From: DASQPR01 sp963831705
GTDB taxonomy: Bacteria; Actinomycetota; Actinomycetes; Mycobacteriales; Micromonosporaceae
DNA: 64,000 nt
Reading direction: 5' to 3'
Assembly (NCBI GenBank): GCA_963831705.1
Contig: CAWHRE010000004.1
Coordinates: forward strand, 1 to 64,000
Under the pieces are notes generated by a model, which worked only from the letters and a program-made list of their open reading frames with translations, had not been told where the DNA came from and ran no database searches. A program made the position numbers and the translations under genes. Positions 25,740 to 33,392 of the stretch are shown here, in pieces; the stretch's first letter is position 1, and every line of letters begins with the position of its first letter.

Positions 25740-25759
25740 AAAATGGTACCAACCATTTT
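25740..25759. promoter_or_regulatory. GntR-type operator AAAATGGT-acca-ACCATTTT
   Basis: Perfect 8-bp inverted repeat with a 4-base spacer, 16 bases upstream of the GntR start. The GGT/ACC arrangement resembles HutC-type sites (GT-n-TA-n-AC cores). Suggests autorepression. Confidence 0.6.
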
Positions 25760-25800
25760 CGTCCAGGGCTTGACGCGGTCCTCATGAAAGCTTCACACTT

Positions 25801-25827
25801 AAAACGTTGGTACCTTTCCAATGTTTT
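25801..25827. promoter_or_regulatory. Second operator-like palindrome AAAACGTTGG-n7-CCAATGTTTT
   Basis: A 10-bp inverted repeat (one mismatch) with spacer TACCTTT, 32 bases upstream of the first rightward small gene. Shares the 'TTGGTACC' core with the site at 25,740, so the same regulator may control both directions. Confidence 0.55.
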
Positions 25828-25858
25828 AAGTATTCCTAGTCACCCGCAAAGGGGAGTC

Positions 25859-26137
25859 ATGGTGAAGGCGTCACCTGCAGAACTCGCCCTCGAACTCGAC
25901 CGAGTCGTCCAGGCGCTCGGCGAGGCCGCCGCATACTTCGCCGGCGCGGACCAAGCCGACCGCGCCCGCAACCTGGGCGTGAGGGTTGCCTACTCGCCGC
26001 TGCGTACGCTGCTGGAGCACGCGCTGGCCGCCGCCGACCGGATACAAGCAGATCTATCCCATGTGGTGACGACCAGCACGCCGACCGCACCTGCGGTAGA
26101 CCATCATCGGGAGGTCGCGGACCATCATGACGAGTAG
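25859..26137 (+). CDS. 92-aa hypothetical protein, first of a small-gene operon
   Basis: 'MVKASPAELALELDRVVQAL', 'GEAAAYFAGADQADRARNLG', 'VRVAYSPLRTLLEHALAAAD' and an acidic/His tail 'DHHREVADHHDE'. Helical throughout, no signal peptide. 'AAGGGGAG' four bases before ATG 25859 is the Shine-Dalgarno. Its 3' end overlaps the next ATG by 11 bases. Family not recognised; comparable tiny proteins follow the GntR regulator in actinomycete integrative elements. Confidence 0.6.
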   Translation: MVKASPAELALELDRVVQALGEAAAYFAGADQADRARNLGVRVAYSPLRTLLEHALAAADRIQADLSHVVTTSTPTAPAVDHHREVADHHDE

Positions 26138-26396
26138 CAACTCGGGCCTTCAGCCCACCCTCGCCACCCGATTGCAACGTTCAGATGCGGGCAATTCGGC
26201 GCCGGTAACCCAGCCCCCGCCCCATGACTGCCGAGCCGCGCAATCGGCGGCCTGCGGACAACGATGGGTCAGTGGCGATCCGTGCATCGTCGAGCCCGAC
26301 GGCCGGCACGTCTGTCGGCGAGGCCTGGGTCACCGGACCCATATCTGTCAGTGCAACGCTATCGGCCTGCCGACCGAGTTCGGGCTGTGGTCCTAA
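26127..26396 (+). CDS. 89-aa Cys-rich hypothetical protein
   Basis: 'MTSSNSGLQPTLATRLQRSD' then a Cys/His-rich second half 'CRAAQSAACGQRWVSGDPCI', 'VEPDGRHVCRRGLGHRTHIC' and 'QCNAIGLPTEFGLWS'. The spacing of Cys and His suggests a small zinc-binding fold. Start overlaps the preceding gene, and the TAA stop shares a base with the next ATG (TAATG). The tight chain of overlaps supports reality of each small frame. Confidence 0.5.
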   Translation: MTSSNSGLQPTLATRLQRSDAGNSAPVTQPPPHDCRAAQSAACGQRWVSGDPCIVEPDGRHVCRRGLGHRTHICQCNAIGLPTEFGLWS

Positions 26397-26593
26397 TGGC
26401 CGAACACGCACCGCGGCGCTCCTGGTGGCGCCTCGGAATATGGCGATGCTCCTGCGGTCGACCGGCGTGGCACCCGATGCCGACATCAGCGGGCGATAGT
26501 CGCCTGCCTGATGGAGACTCGGTGCCGTTCGGCGGCTACCGGCGCACCGCCGATGTCCTGGCCCGACCCCGCAACCAGGCGCGTTGGCCATGA
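26396..26593 (+). CDS. 65-aa hypothetical protein with CSC motif
   Basis: 'MAEHAPRRSWWRLGIWRCSC' then 'GRPAWHPMPTSAGDSRLPDG' and 'DSVPFGGYRRTADVLARPRN'. Basic, Trp- and Cys-containing start typical of small proteins from actinobacterial mobile elements. ATG shares its A with the TAA stop of the previous gene; its own TGA overlaps the next ATG (ATGA at 26,590). Function unknown. Confidence 0.5.
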   Translation: MAEHAPRRSWWRLGIWRCSCGRPAWHPMPTSAGDSRLPDGDSVPFGGYRRTADVLARPRNQARWP

Positions 26594-26943
26594 ACAGCGG
26601 CGGCCACAGCGATGACGTCGACACCGAGTTCTACAACACCATCGGCCTGCACGTCGACGTCATGACAGACGAGATCACCGATCTGCAAAAAATTCCACAC
26701 GATAACCCCGGTTGGCCAGCCGCCGCGCACGCGATCGAAGTCAAAAGCCGTGCGATCGACTATCTACGTGCACTTCTGCCGGCCGGAACCGCGGACACCA
26801 TCAAGTCGACGCAAACAAAGACCGAGGCAATCCGCGCCGACGGACTCGATCAACGGGCATCCGGAACGCAGCACGCGCGGGCAGGCCCACGAGGAAATTG
26901 GCAAATAGAGGCGCAGCCCGGCCCGTCCGGAACGTCTCGATAG
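26590..26943 (+). CDS. 117-aa hypothetical protein
   Basis: 'MNSGGHSDDVDTEFYNTIGL', 'HVDVMTDEITDLQKIPHDNP', 'GWPAAAHAIEVKSRAIDYLR', 'ALLPAGTADTIKSTQTKTEA' and a disordered tail. Helical, acidic, cytoplasmic. ATG 26590 overlaps the preceding stop by four bases; an in-frame TTG lies six bases earlier. Fourth and last of the overlapping small genes. Confidence 0.55.
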   Translation: MNSGGHSDDVDTEFYNTIGLHVDVMTDEITDLQKIPHDNPGWPAAAHAIEVKSRAIDYLRALLPAGTADTIKSTQTKTEAIRADGLDQRASGTQHARAGPRGNWQIEAQPGPSGTSR

Positions 26944-26946
26944 GGC

Positions 26947-27249
26947 CTATGCAGCCTGAAGCGCTACCCGACGTCGACGGAGATGGCTGCTCCGAACCTG
27001 TCGGACGAAGTCACGGGCTGCCCTGAGCAGGCGGGCTCTCTCGCGGTAGGGGCCATGAGAGGGCTCGCCACCGGGATCCGGCGGCAGGACGCCGGATCCC
27101 GGGGCATCAGGCTCTCTGACCTCGTGCCAGGCCGGGTCAGGCTTCATCGCCGGGAATCCCTCGGCCGCGGATTTGAACCCCGCCCGGCCCACCACGACGT
27201 TCTGACTCGCATCAGCTGGCCCTCGGTAGTCCAACACAGGTCGTGACAC
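26947..27249 (-). CDS. Possible 100-aa protein, weak
   Basis: An open minus-strand frame 'MSRPVLDYRGPADASQNVVV' ... 'PYRERARLLRAARDFVRQVR' fills the space between the small-gene operon and the lipoprotein gene. The opposite strand is open as well, and there is no ribosome-binding site or family, so the strand choice is uncertain. On the minus strand it includes 'GGTTCAAATCC', resembling a tRNA T-loop, but the flanking stem does not pair. Confidence 0.2.
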   Translation of the reverse strand: MSRPVLDYRGPADASQNVVVGRAGFKSAAEGFPAMKPDPAWHEVREPDAPGSGVLPPDPGGEPSHGPYRERARLLRAARDFVRQVRSSHLRRRRVALQAA

Positions 27250-27641
27250 TACGGGCCGGGTTGCAGGTCGGCGGCAAGCGGCACATTGATAGTGGACGCG
27301 ACAAGTGAGCCGTCGATGTTGATGTCTAGGTCTTGCTGTCCTGACTTGATCGCGGGCGATGAGATTGAAACGTGAACGATGCCCTCGGCATGGGCCAGAT
27401 TGATTTGAGCGGTGCCAACCTTATCGGTAGTGCCACGGCCGACGATGCCGAGACTTCCTTGGGTCACCACGATCGCTGCGTCTGGGACCGGCAGATCGAC
27501 GCAGGCTTTCGTTTCAGTTGAACACGCAACTGCGCGTAACTGGAGCTGAAGCTCGTTCGAATCGGCCTTCGCGGCGCAGGCCGACAGAAAGATCATCGAT
27601 GTGGACGCTAGCGCGAGGATCGCGTTGTTTGGGTGCTTCAC
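27249..27641 (-). CDS. Small lipoprotein
   Basis: 130 aa. 'MKHPNNAILALASTSMIFLS' ends in the lipobox L-S-A-C (Cys 22), predicting a membrane-anchored lipoprotein. The mature part is all-beta: 'LQLQLRAVACSTETKACVDL', 'PVPDAAIVVTQGSLGIVGRG', 'TTDKVGTAQINLAHAEGIVH', 'VSISSPAIKSGQQDLDINID'. This pattern is like a small Ig/carboxypeptidase-regulatory-like fold. Function unknown. Follows the larger lipoprotein gene by 57 bases on the same strand, so they are probably co-transcribed. Confidence 0.65.
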   Translation of the reverse strand: MKHPNNAILALASTSMIFLSACAAKADSNELQLQLRAVACSTETKACVDLPVPDAAIVVTQGSLGIVGRGTTDKVGTAQINLAHAEGIVHVSISSPAIKSGQQDLDINIDGSLVASTINVPLAADLQPGP

Positions 27642-27698
27642 GAAACCCCAACCTTCTCAACCAGCGGGACAAACGTTCGTGGACCGATTGCACGACAT

Positions 27699-28889
27699 CT
27701 AGTTCGTGGCTGGCTGGACTGCAAGGAGCTGGACAGTGGCGTTGCCGGTGGACAGATAGTCCCGGTGCACTGAGATCGTCAGGACGTTGTCGTTACATCC
27801 TTCGAGCCAGAGGGTCTCGTCGTCTTCGGAGCTGCCCGCCACCGCTGTCACGGTGAGGATGGTCTGTGGCTGCGCCGGGCCCGGCCGCCAATGGATGACC
27901 GTGTCGTGGCTGCGTTTCGTCGCCGCACCGGCCTTCCAGTATGCGTAGCCGCCGCAAACGACGACTGACTGCGGCTTGACCAGCCCGAGTGGTGTAGCCG
28001 TGTTGCCGTCGCTCGCCCAGAGGGGAATGTATGGCTGTAGCGTGCCGCGGCTCTGGTCACTCCACAAATGCCAGCCATCGATGACCGCGGTATCAAAGAT
28101 GTCGCAATCGGTTGCGGGTCCAACGCTGAATAGCCTGCCATTGCTCGATCCGCGTCCAGTCCGACACGACGAGTAGGACGGAGCTGCGAACGTATCCCAG
28201 GTTGCGCCGGTGTCGGTGGTGTTCACATAGAAAATCACTCCGTTGCCCGGAGCGCATTCGACGGTTCGGGCCTGCAAGGTGTTCAGGTTAATTTCGCCGA
28301 CGCAGTTTGCGAAGGCGCCGTGGGTCTGGGCGCTGTAGTACCAGGAACCGTCCGAGTCAACGGTTCCCTGCGCCCCGAACGGCGACACGGTGGGCGCGGA
28401 ACGGATCGAACTCACTGCCGTCTCGCGTCCGCTCGACAGATCGTAGATGTAGCCGATGTCGGGAACGCTATTGTCCGATGTGTCTGCGTCCAGAAGCACC
28501 AGCCGATCGCCCGCCAGCCCGGCGAAGGTCGTCACGAATCGCCCTTCATGCGCTGGCGTGTGCCGCAGTACGACGCTGTGATCTGACCGTCGAATCACCT
28601 CGACGCCATTGAGGTCGCCGGGCTGGGCGCGCACGATGTAACGCACGGAGATAACGGATGCTGTGAGGCTTGCCGGGCCGGTACCCCCGTCGATGAGCCG
28701 CACCGGAACATCGAGCGCCGTGCTGGACCCTGAGCTCGGCATCGATACCGCCGTCGGCATCGGCGGTGGGGTCGTCGCTGCCGGAGGCAACCGATGACCT
28801 GACGTGCAGTTGGATGCCGCGAGCGCTACACCAAGGAACATCGTCGACGCGCCGGCGACCCGACGCCAATGGCCTCGTGCTCGCGACAT
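27699..28889 (-). CDS. Exported beta-propeller-like protein
   Basis: 396 aa. 'RRVAGASTMFLGVALAASNC' is a signal sequence; the Cys may be lipidated, although Asn at -1 is unusual for a lipobox. The remainder is a run of beta-units: 'YIVRAQPGDLNGVEVIRRSD', 'TFAGLAGDRLVLLDADTSDN', 'IGYIYDLSSGRETAVSSIRS', 'GSWYYSAQTHGAFANCVGEI', 'GGYAYWKAGAATKRSHDTVI'. The YDLSSGRE and D-x-x-G turns fit a six- or seven-bladed propeller. Extracellular role unknown. Codon usage is slightly less GC-rich than the chromosome to the right, consistent with an acquired segment. Confidence 0.6.
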   Translation of the reverse strand: MSRARGHWRRVAGASTMFLGVALAASNCTSGHRLPPAATTPPPMPTAVSMPSSGSSTALDVPVRLIDGGTGPASLTASVISVRYIVRAQPGDLNGVEVIRRSDHSVVLRHTPAHEGRFVTTFAGLAGDRLVLLDADTSDNSVPDIGYIYDLSSGRETAVSSIRSAPTVSPFGAQGTVDSDGSWYYSAQTHGAFANCVGEINLNTLQARTVECAPGNGVIFYVNTTDTGATWDTFAAPSYSSCRTGRGSSNGRLFSVGPATDCDIFDTAVIDGWHLWSDQSRGTLQPYIPLWASDGNTATPLGLVKPQSVVVCGGYAYWKAGAATKRSHDTVIHWRPGPAQPQTILTVTAVAGSSEDDETLWLEGCNDNVLTISVHRDYLSTGNATVQLLAVQPATN

Positions 28890-28949
28890 GGCTCACGCTC
28901 CTTATCGACTACACCCAGAGATTGATGTCCATTGAATCCCTTCTGCCGA

Positions 28950-29310
28950 CATGGTTGCCGGCCGATTCGCATTGGCCTCTTTCGCGGCCGAGATGCGTTC
29001 GTCGTGTTCGGTGCGGATGTCGATGAGCATCCGGGTAATGCGGTGGCGACGCAGATCGACAAGGTGGAGGAGGTGGCCGAGGCGGCGGTGCGGTAGTTGT
29101 CGGTGTTGGCTGGCGAAGTGCTCGCCGATACGAGTGCGGTGAGGGACGGCTGCGCGCGTGACGCGCAGGTATCGTCCGAGACGTAGGACCGGCACTGGGA
29201 AGCGTCCTTCGCGGGCGAGGCGGTACGACTCGTCGCGGCCGCCGCCGAAAGCGCGGCCGGCGGAAGGCACGTCGATGGTCGCCAGGAGCCAACGGCGTAG
29301 CGGCGGAACC
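28950..29310 (-). pseudogene. Excisionase-like helix-turn-helix gene, frameshifted
   Basis: The minus strand reads 'IDVPSAGRAFGGGRDESYRL', 'AREGRFPVPVLRLGRYLRVT', the typical MerR-like DNA-binding start of Xis/excisionase proteins (x-x-A-A-x-x-L-G-x-x-R-x-x-x-Y-x-L-x-x-x-G-x-F-P-V-P-V-L-R-x-G-x-x-x-R-V). A frame change near 29,165 continues as 'QPSLTALVSASTSPANTDNY'. The expected start lies next to the tandem repeats at 29,307. Excisionases control element excision with an integrase, which is not present here. Confidence 0.55.
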
Positions 29311-29348
29311 AACCGAGAACCAACCGAGAACCAACCGAGAACCAACCG
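29307..29348. repeat. 11-bp tandem repeat AACCAACCGAG, nearly four units
   Basis: Three perfect units and a fourth diverging after AACCAACCG. An 11-bp period places each copy on the same DNA face, as in protein-binding direct repeats. It is immediately upstream of the excisionase-like gene. A degenerate pair of the same unit occurs near 31,427-31,448. Confidence 0.8.
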
Positions 29349-29617
29349 GGCAATCGCCAAGTGGTCCGCCCGGCGCCGGTGCGCTCCATCCGTCGCGCGA
29401 AGACCTCCGGCGAGTAGGCGGTTCAAGTGAAGTTACATAGACATCTATCGTTGGAGCGGATCATCGGTGTAGATTGCTGTCGAAGGCAGCAGCACCTGCC
29501 TGTGCCGAGCCCGACGCGACCCACGCCGCGACGGCTATGTCGGCCAAGGTCTCCCCGTAAGGCCGTGCCTCTGTCACTCCCACCTGTGGGAGCGTGGGCC
29601 CCGGTTGGAGACCTTCT
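29349..29617. other. Non-coding interval
   Basis: No supportable gene. It holds the leader of the 180-aa gene at 29,618; a Shine-Dalgarno 'TTGGAG' is at its end. Possible promoter for both directions, not identified. Confidence 0.3.
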
Positions 29618-30160
29618 GTGCCCAAAGATGCCGCCCGCAAGGAAATCATCCGCGAGATTCAGCGTGAGCTGGGCCTGTCGTACAACCTCGCGCGCAAGTT
29701 TCTTGATCGGGAACCTATTCCGTTCTCCGCGGACTGGATCAACCTCGACGTCGACTGCTGCCCGGTGTGCTGCAGCCAGAACGTCACCTGGACCCTCCGG
29801 GGTGGTGCCGGATGCGGGCCTGCTCCGCAGCCCGGCGACATCATCGGCGCCGTCAGCCCGATCGATCCCGGACGCTGTCACGACTGCCATGCCTCGGGCT
29901 TCAGCCAAGAGCTCGACGACTGGGATTTGCCTCGGGCGATACGCGCCGATTCCTGTCCTACGTGCGGCAGGCCGCCGATCCGGTGGGCGCACCTGCCGTG
30001 GAACGACGGCAAGCATCGCCGCGTCGACCTTCCGTGGGACGGCGTTCCCGTCGACGGACGCTGGTACCGGTACGACTGCGCGCGAGGACATTGGTGGATC
30101 AGCGCGCCCTACTTCGCGTACCCCAAGCCCAACTACGCGCAGCTGATATTCGGCCGCTAA
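29618..30160 (+). CDS. 180-aa Cys-rich, zinc-ribbon-like hypothetical protein
   Basis: GTG 29618 follows GGAG at a spacing of about eight. An N-terminal helical part 'DAARKEIIREIQRELGLSYN' and 'LARKFLDREPIPFSADW' is followed by paired cysteines: 'VDCCPVCCSQNVTW', 'DPGRCHDCHASGFS', 'DSCPTCGRPPIRWA' and 'RWYRYDCARGHWWISAPYFA'. Three CxxC knuckles indicate at least one zinc ribbon. No enzymatic motif. Located between the excisionase-like gene and the DUF2637 gene, so probably an element-specific nucleic-acid-binding protein. Family not recognised. Confidence 0.6.
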   Translation: MPKDAARKEIIREIQRELGLSYNLARKFLDREPIPFSADWINLDVDCCPVCCSQNVTWTLRGGAGCGPAPQPGDIIGAVSPIDPGRCHDCHASGFSQELDDWDLPRAIRADSCPTCGRPPIRWAHLPWNDGKHRRVDLPWDGVPVDGRWYRYDCARGHWWISAPYFAYPKPNYAQLIFGR

Positions 30161-30343
30161 ACAGCGACGGCCTTCCGCCGCCGGGCAGGCAGAGGCGCGG
30201 CGGCGAAAGACGTACATCAGCGCACCGCCCCCGTGACGTGGGTGCGCACCGCGCCCCAGTCAGATCGCGCCGAGCGATCGATCCGTGTACGAGGTCTCTC
30301 ACCAATCGCCTGCTGTCACTGCCGGCTCCCGAGGATGGGTTGG

Positions 30344-30970
30344 ATGAACGTCCGCAGATTTGCGAGCCTCGCCGGCACTGTCGCTGTCACGGTGATCGCG
30401 GCCGCGGCGTCCTACGACCACACACGCAAACTCGCCGAGATGGCCGGCCAGCCTCCGATCCTCGCCGCCCTTCTGCCGCTGTCCGTCGACGGCCTGGTAC
30501 TCGTCGGAACTGCGGCGATCGGAGACGGACGCCGCCGTACCGGCTCGGCGTGGGCCGCGTTCATGACCGGTGTTGCCGCATCCCTGGCCGCCAACGTCAT
30601 GGCTGCCGAGCCGAACACGTTGTCACGACTGGTCTCGGCATGGCCGGCCGTGGCCTTGCTGCTGACCGTCGAGATCCTGGCGCGCTCCGGTCAGGACGGT
30701 CGACATCCAACGAGCGCGACGCAGCCCGTAGTCGAGGGCGGCGGTGACACGCCCGACACCACGCCGACACCGGCGGTAGCGCCGGTGGTCATGCCGGTCA
30801 CGCTGACGACAGCCTCGGCGAGGGTCCGCCACTTCACGGCAATCACTCCCGGCGCCGCGGCCACAGAGATTGCCGTGTTGGCGCGGTGCTCCGAACGGAC
30901 CGTTCATCGCGTGTGGAAGACGGCCGGTGACGAGCATGCCGACACCATGGCGACACCAGCCGCGCGGTGA
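30344..30970 (+). CDS. DUF2637 membrane protein with C-terminal HTH
   Basis: 208 aa. Four transmembrane segments match DUF2637: 'ASLAGTVAVTVIAAAASYDH', 'ILAALLPLSVDGLVLVGTAA', 'SAWAAFMTGVAASLAANVMA' and 'LVSAWPAVALLLTVEILARS'. A Thr/Pro-rich linker follows, then a winged-helix-like tail 'FTAITPGAAATEIAVLARCS' and 'ERTVHRVWKTAGDE'. DUF2637 proteins occur in actinobacterial plasmids and integrative elements and are linked to intermycelial plasmid spread. ATG 30344 is chosen over 30335 because GAGG is nine bases before it. Supports the mobile-element reading of 24-32 kb. Confidence 0.8.
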   Translation: MNVRRFASLAGTVAVTVIAAAASYDHTRKLAEMAGQPPILAALLPLSVDGLVLVGTAAIGDGRRRTGSAWAAFMTGVAASLAANVMAAEPNTLSRLVSAWPAVALLLTVEILARSGQDGRHPTSATQPVVEGGGDTPDTTPTPAVAPVVMPVTLTTASARVRHFTAITPGAAATEIAVLARCSERTVHRVWKTAGDEHADTMATPAAR

Positions 30971-31039
30971 CGGCGTCGCGCGGGGAATGGCCGCTCCGGA
31001 GGACGCGACCGCCGACATGGTGCCGACGCTCTGAGCCGG

Positions 31040-31450
31040 AGCAAGGACCTCCGCCGGACTCTGTCGGCCGGTCAAACCCGTCCATGCAAGGTCATCCTGG
31101 TGATGAGCGCCGACCCACAGCGATACCAGCCGCTGCGCCTCGACGAGGAGCGCCGAGCGTGGCCGAGTTCTTTTCGTCGAGTAGGGCTGTGGGGCCCAAA
31201 TCCGCGGAGATTGCCGTCGGCGCCGCGATCGGTCCGGACCGTCCATCGTCTGTGGATACGCCTGTTGACCAGCATGCCGACCCAGTGGCGGCATCTGCGG
31301 CGCGGCGACGACACGTGGGACGGTTCGTCGCCCGCCCACGCCGACACCGACCTGGTGTGGATGCTGTGAGTGAATGTGCGACGGGCAACTCCGCCAACGG
31401 AAGACCGCCTGCGGAGGACCCGAACCCAACGGAGAACCAACCGCGCGCGA
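31040..31450 (+). pseudogene. Decayed second copy of the DUF2637 gene's 3' end
   Basis: Plus-strand pieces in different frames, 'SAEIAVGAAIGPDR' and 'RTVHRLWIRLLTSMPTQW', line up with 'ATEIAVLARCSERTVHRVWK' and the following 'DEHADTMATP' region of the gene just upstream. The bases 'GAGATTGCCGT', 'ACCGTCCATCG' and 'GACCAGCATGCCGACAC'-like words recur in the same order about 300 bp apart. A partial tandem duplication that has since decayed, or recombination residue between related elements. Confidence 0.5.
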
Positions 31451-31674
31451 GACTCAGCGGACATGCGGCCGGCGTCGATGTCGAGTGCCGAGCCGTGCCG
31501 ATGCCGATGCCGCGAGCGCATGACACGCCGTCATGACCAGTGGCGTGATTGACCGAGAGTCGTTCATCCGGCGGCGCAGCCTTCGGCGGCGGCGCGGCCA
31601 TGTCCATCTGCGGTCCGTGGATCTTCGGCTCGAACCGGATCCGTCGACCGGCACGGCGCACTCGAGGAGCCTCC

Positions 31675-31968
31675 ATGGCGAAGGTGCGTCCGTCGACGGA
31701 TCTCCCGCAGTCCGTCGCCGATGCGATGGGCATTCCGGTGGGTGACCGTCGGTTGGTTCGACGGAAATCCGAGAGAGCGGGGTGGGAGGACAGGTGTGGG
31801 GGAGGGCCGGCAGGCGGGTTACCCCCCAGGCAAACCCGCTACCCGGTTTTGGGCCAGAAACCGACCAACATCCCTGGTCCACGCCTTGATCCACGTCGGA
31901 TGAGAAACGCGACATTCCCTTCCTGGGGGATTATTCTTCCGCCACGGGGGCTCGGAGATCATCGCTGA
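31675..31968 (+). CDS. Possible 97-aa protein
   Basis: 'MAKVRPSTDLPQSVADAMGI' and 'PVGDRRLVRRKSERAGWED' look coding (ATG 31675 with 'GAGGAGCC' before it), but the second half passes through a G/C run and a hairpin ('GGCGGGTT' ... 'AACCCGC' at about 31,808-31,832). The true end may be earlier or the gene broken. No family recognised. It may mark the right edge of the element. Confidence 0.3.
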   Translation: MAKVRPSTDLPQSVADAMGIPVGDRRLVRRKSERAGWEDRCGGGPAGGLPPRQTRYPVLGQKPTNIPGPRLDPRRMRNATFPSWGIILPPRGLGDHR

Positions 31969-31989
31969 ACGGCGTCGATCGGCGAGAGA

Positions 31990-32410
31990 TGTCGTAGACG
32001 TCGGGGCATCACGCCGCGCTCGGCGATAGCCCGGCGGGGGTCACATTGCGGCGGCCGCTGTTGTAAAAATCGACGACACCGTCGCTGCCCAGCGTGACCG
32101 TGACCGAATTGGCCTGGGTCACGCCGGCGGAGTAGTTCAGATTCGAAGCGGTGGAACGTACGCCGCTCGATGGGTAGACCGTGACAAATCCGCCGGTCCT
32201 GGCGCTCGTCTCGGTCACGTTGAGAACGACAGCGATGCGCCGCTGGACGGAACGCCGCCACGACCGCCAACGTGCAGTGCGATCGCCGTGTTCGGACCGA
32301 CGGCGCCGGAGTGGCCACCAGTGCCGTACCGAGTGTCTACGATCCGCGCGGCGGAGGCGCTTTGGCGGCATCGGCTGGCCGGATATCGCCGGTGTCGGCA
32401 AATGGCGTTG
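31990..32410 (-). pseudogene. Surface-repeat protein fragment, broken
   Basis: Minus-strand frames give 'ARIVDTRYGTGGHSGAVGPN', 'TAIALHVGGRGGVPSSG', then after a shift near 32,235 'AVVLNVTETSARTGGFVTVY', 'PSSGVRSTASNLNYSAGVTQ', 'ANSVTVTLGSDGVVDFYNSG'. This is the common actinobacterial cell-surface module (RxVDTR ... VVLNVTxTxxxxxGFxTVYPxG ... SNLNxxxGxxxxNxVxVxLGxxGxVxFYN). One module remains without signal peptide or anchor. Convergent or divergent with the SpoU gene, depending on its lost promoter. Confidence 0.7.
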
Positions 32411-32513
32411 CGTCTGGCTACACTGGACGTCTTACTTCTGTCGATGGCCGGCGTGCGCCGCGAAGCACGTACAACATGATTTTTGTTCTTCTGGGCGGAG
32501 TCGCCCGTCTTCA

Positions 32514-33032
32514 ATGAGCCCGGCGATTCGGGTTCGACCGCGACGCGAGCTTCAGGCAAGTCGCCGCCGTCGGGCCCACCGGTGCTGGGGACATCTGATC
32601 GCTGCGCCGCTCTGGCCGCTGCATGGCGCCAACCTAGGGACTTTGCTCCGTACGTGCGATGCCGTCGGCGCGTGCCTCGCAGTGCCGCCGTTTCCGTGGA
32701 TCGACGAAGCGCTGGCTCGGGGCAATACGCTGCGTCGTCCGACGTGCACTCATCGCGTGCGTGACCCGCTTGCTTGGCTTGCCACCGAACGCGACGCGGG
32801 AAGCCACATCGTCGGCGTTGAACTCGCCGATGAAGCGATCAGACTCGGAGACCTACCTGCTGCGCGCTCGCGAACGATCGCGGTGCTTGGCCACGAACAG
32901 ACCGGGATCCCTGCGGAGGCTCTCGATCTTCTCGATGCTTGTGTCGAGATCCCCATGATCGGTACGGGCTTAAGCCTCAACGTTGCGGTGGCCGGCTCTC
33001 TTGTCCTCTACAAGCTGGCTGGCCTTCTCTAG
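32514..33032 (+). CDS. SpoU/TrmH-family RNA methyltransferase
   Basis: 172 aa from ATG 32514. Motif 1 'HGANLGTLLRTCDAVGACLA', middle 'WLATERDAGSHIVGVELADE', motif 2 'TIAVLGHEQTGIPAEALDLL', motif 3 'VEIPMIGTGLSLNVAVAGSL' and 'VLYKL'. These form the knotted SPOUT fold that binds SAM and methylates the 2'-hydroxyl of tRNA or rRNA ribose. Motif 1 has GANLGTLLRT rather than N-x-G-x-x-x-R-T-A, typical of a stand-alone actinobacterial clade. Specific target unknown. First clearly chromosomal gene after the mobile region. Confidence 0.8.
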   Translation: MSPAIRVRPRRELQASRRRRAHRCWGHLIAAPLWPLHGANLGTLLRTCDAVGACLAVPPFPWIDEALARGNTLRRPTCTHRVRDPLAWLATERDAGSHIVGVELADEAIRLGDLPAARSRTIAVLGHEQTGIPAEALDLLDACVEIPMIGTGLSLNVAVAGSLVLYKLAGLL

Positions 33033-33077
33033 CGGACCGCACTGGTTCACCGGGTGTGATCCGGCAGGATCTCGCTC

Positions 33078-33392
33078 ATGCTCGAAGAGAAGCTCGACGC
33101 GCTCTCGCAGATGATGGCCGACCACACGGCCATGCCGTTCCCGCCAGGCTTCCGTGGCCTGGACATCGAGGACCAGGACATGATGATGCTGGGCGCCGAC
33201 ACCTCCGGCTACTGCCTGGGCGTTCTCAAGGGTCCGCTCGACGAACAGCGCGGCAGAGGCTTGATCCGGCTGACGGCAGTCTTCGAAGGGGTACTCCCAG
33301 TGATCGACGACGAGTACGCGACCAGGTACTACACGCACGTGCGCGACATGGCTGTGCTGGCGGCCGAAATCGAGACCCTACGCGAGAAGTAG
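33078..33392 (+). CDS. 104-aa hypothetical protein
   Basis: 'MLEEKLDALSQMMADHTAMP', 'FPPGFRGLDIEDQDMMMLGA', 'DTSGYCLGVLKGPLDEQRGR', 'LIRLTAVFEGVLPVIDDEYA', 'TRYYTHVRDMAVLAAEIETL'. Intact, soluble, alpha/beta. Similar short proteins are frequent in Streptomyces-like genomes, where function is unknown. 'GGCAGGATC' is a weak ribosome-binding site. Confidence 0.6.
   Translation: MLEEKLDALSQMMADHTAMPFPPGFRGLDIEDQDMMMLGADTSGYCLGVLKGPLDEQRGRGLIRLTAVFEGVLPVIDDEYATRYYTHVRDMAVLAAEIETLREK

Noticed and set aside
27140..27200. tRNA gene from the minus-strand GGTTCAAATCC word
   Set aside because: The flanking bases do not pair into a T-stem and no acceptor, D or anticodon arms can be drawn.
26983..27246. 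A plus-strand 87-codon frame
   Set aside because: No ribosome-binding site or recognisable sequence, and the opposite strand is equally open.
29307..29348. CRISPR array
   Set aside because: Repeats are 11 bp and contiguous without spacers; no cas genes anywhere in the window.
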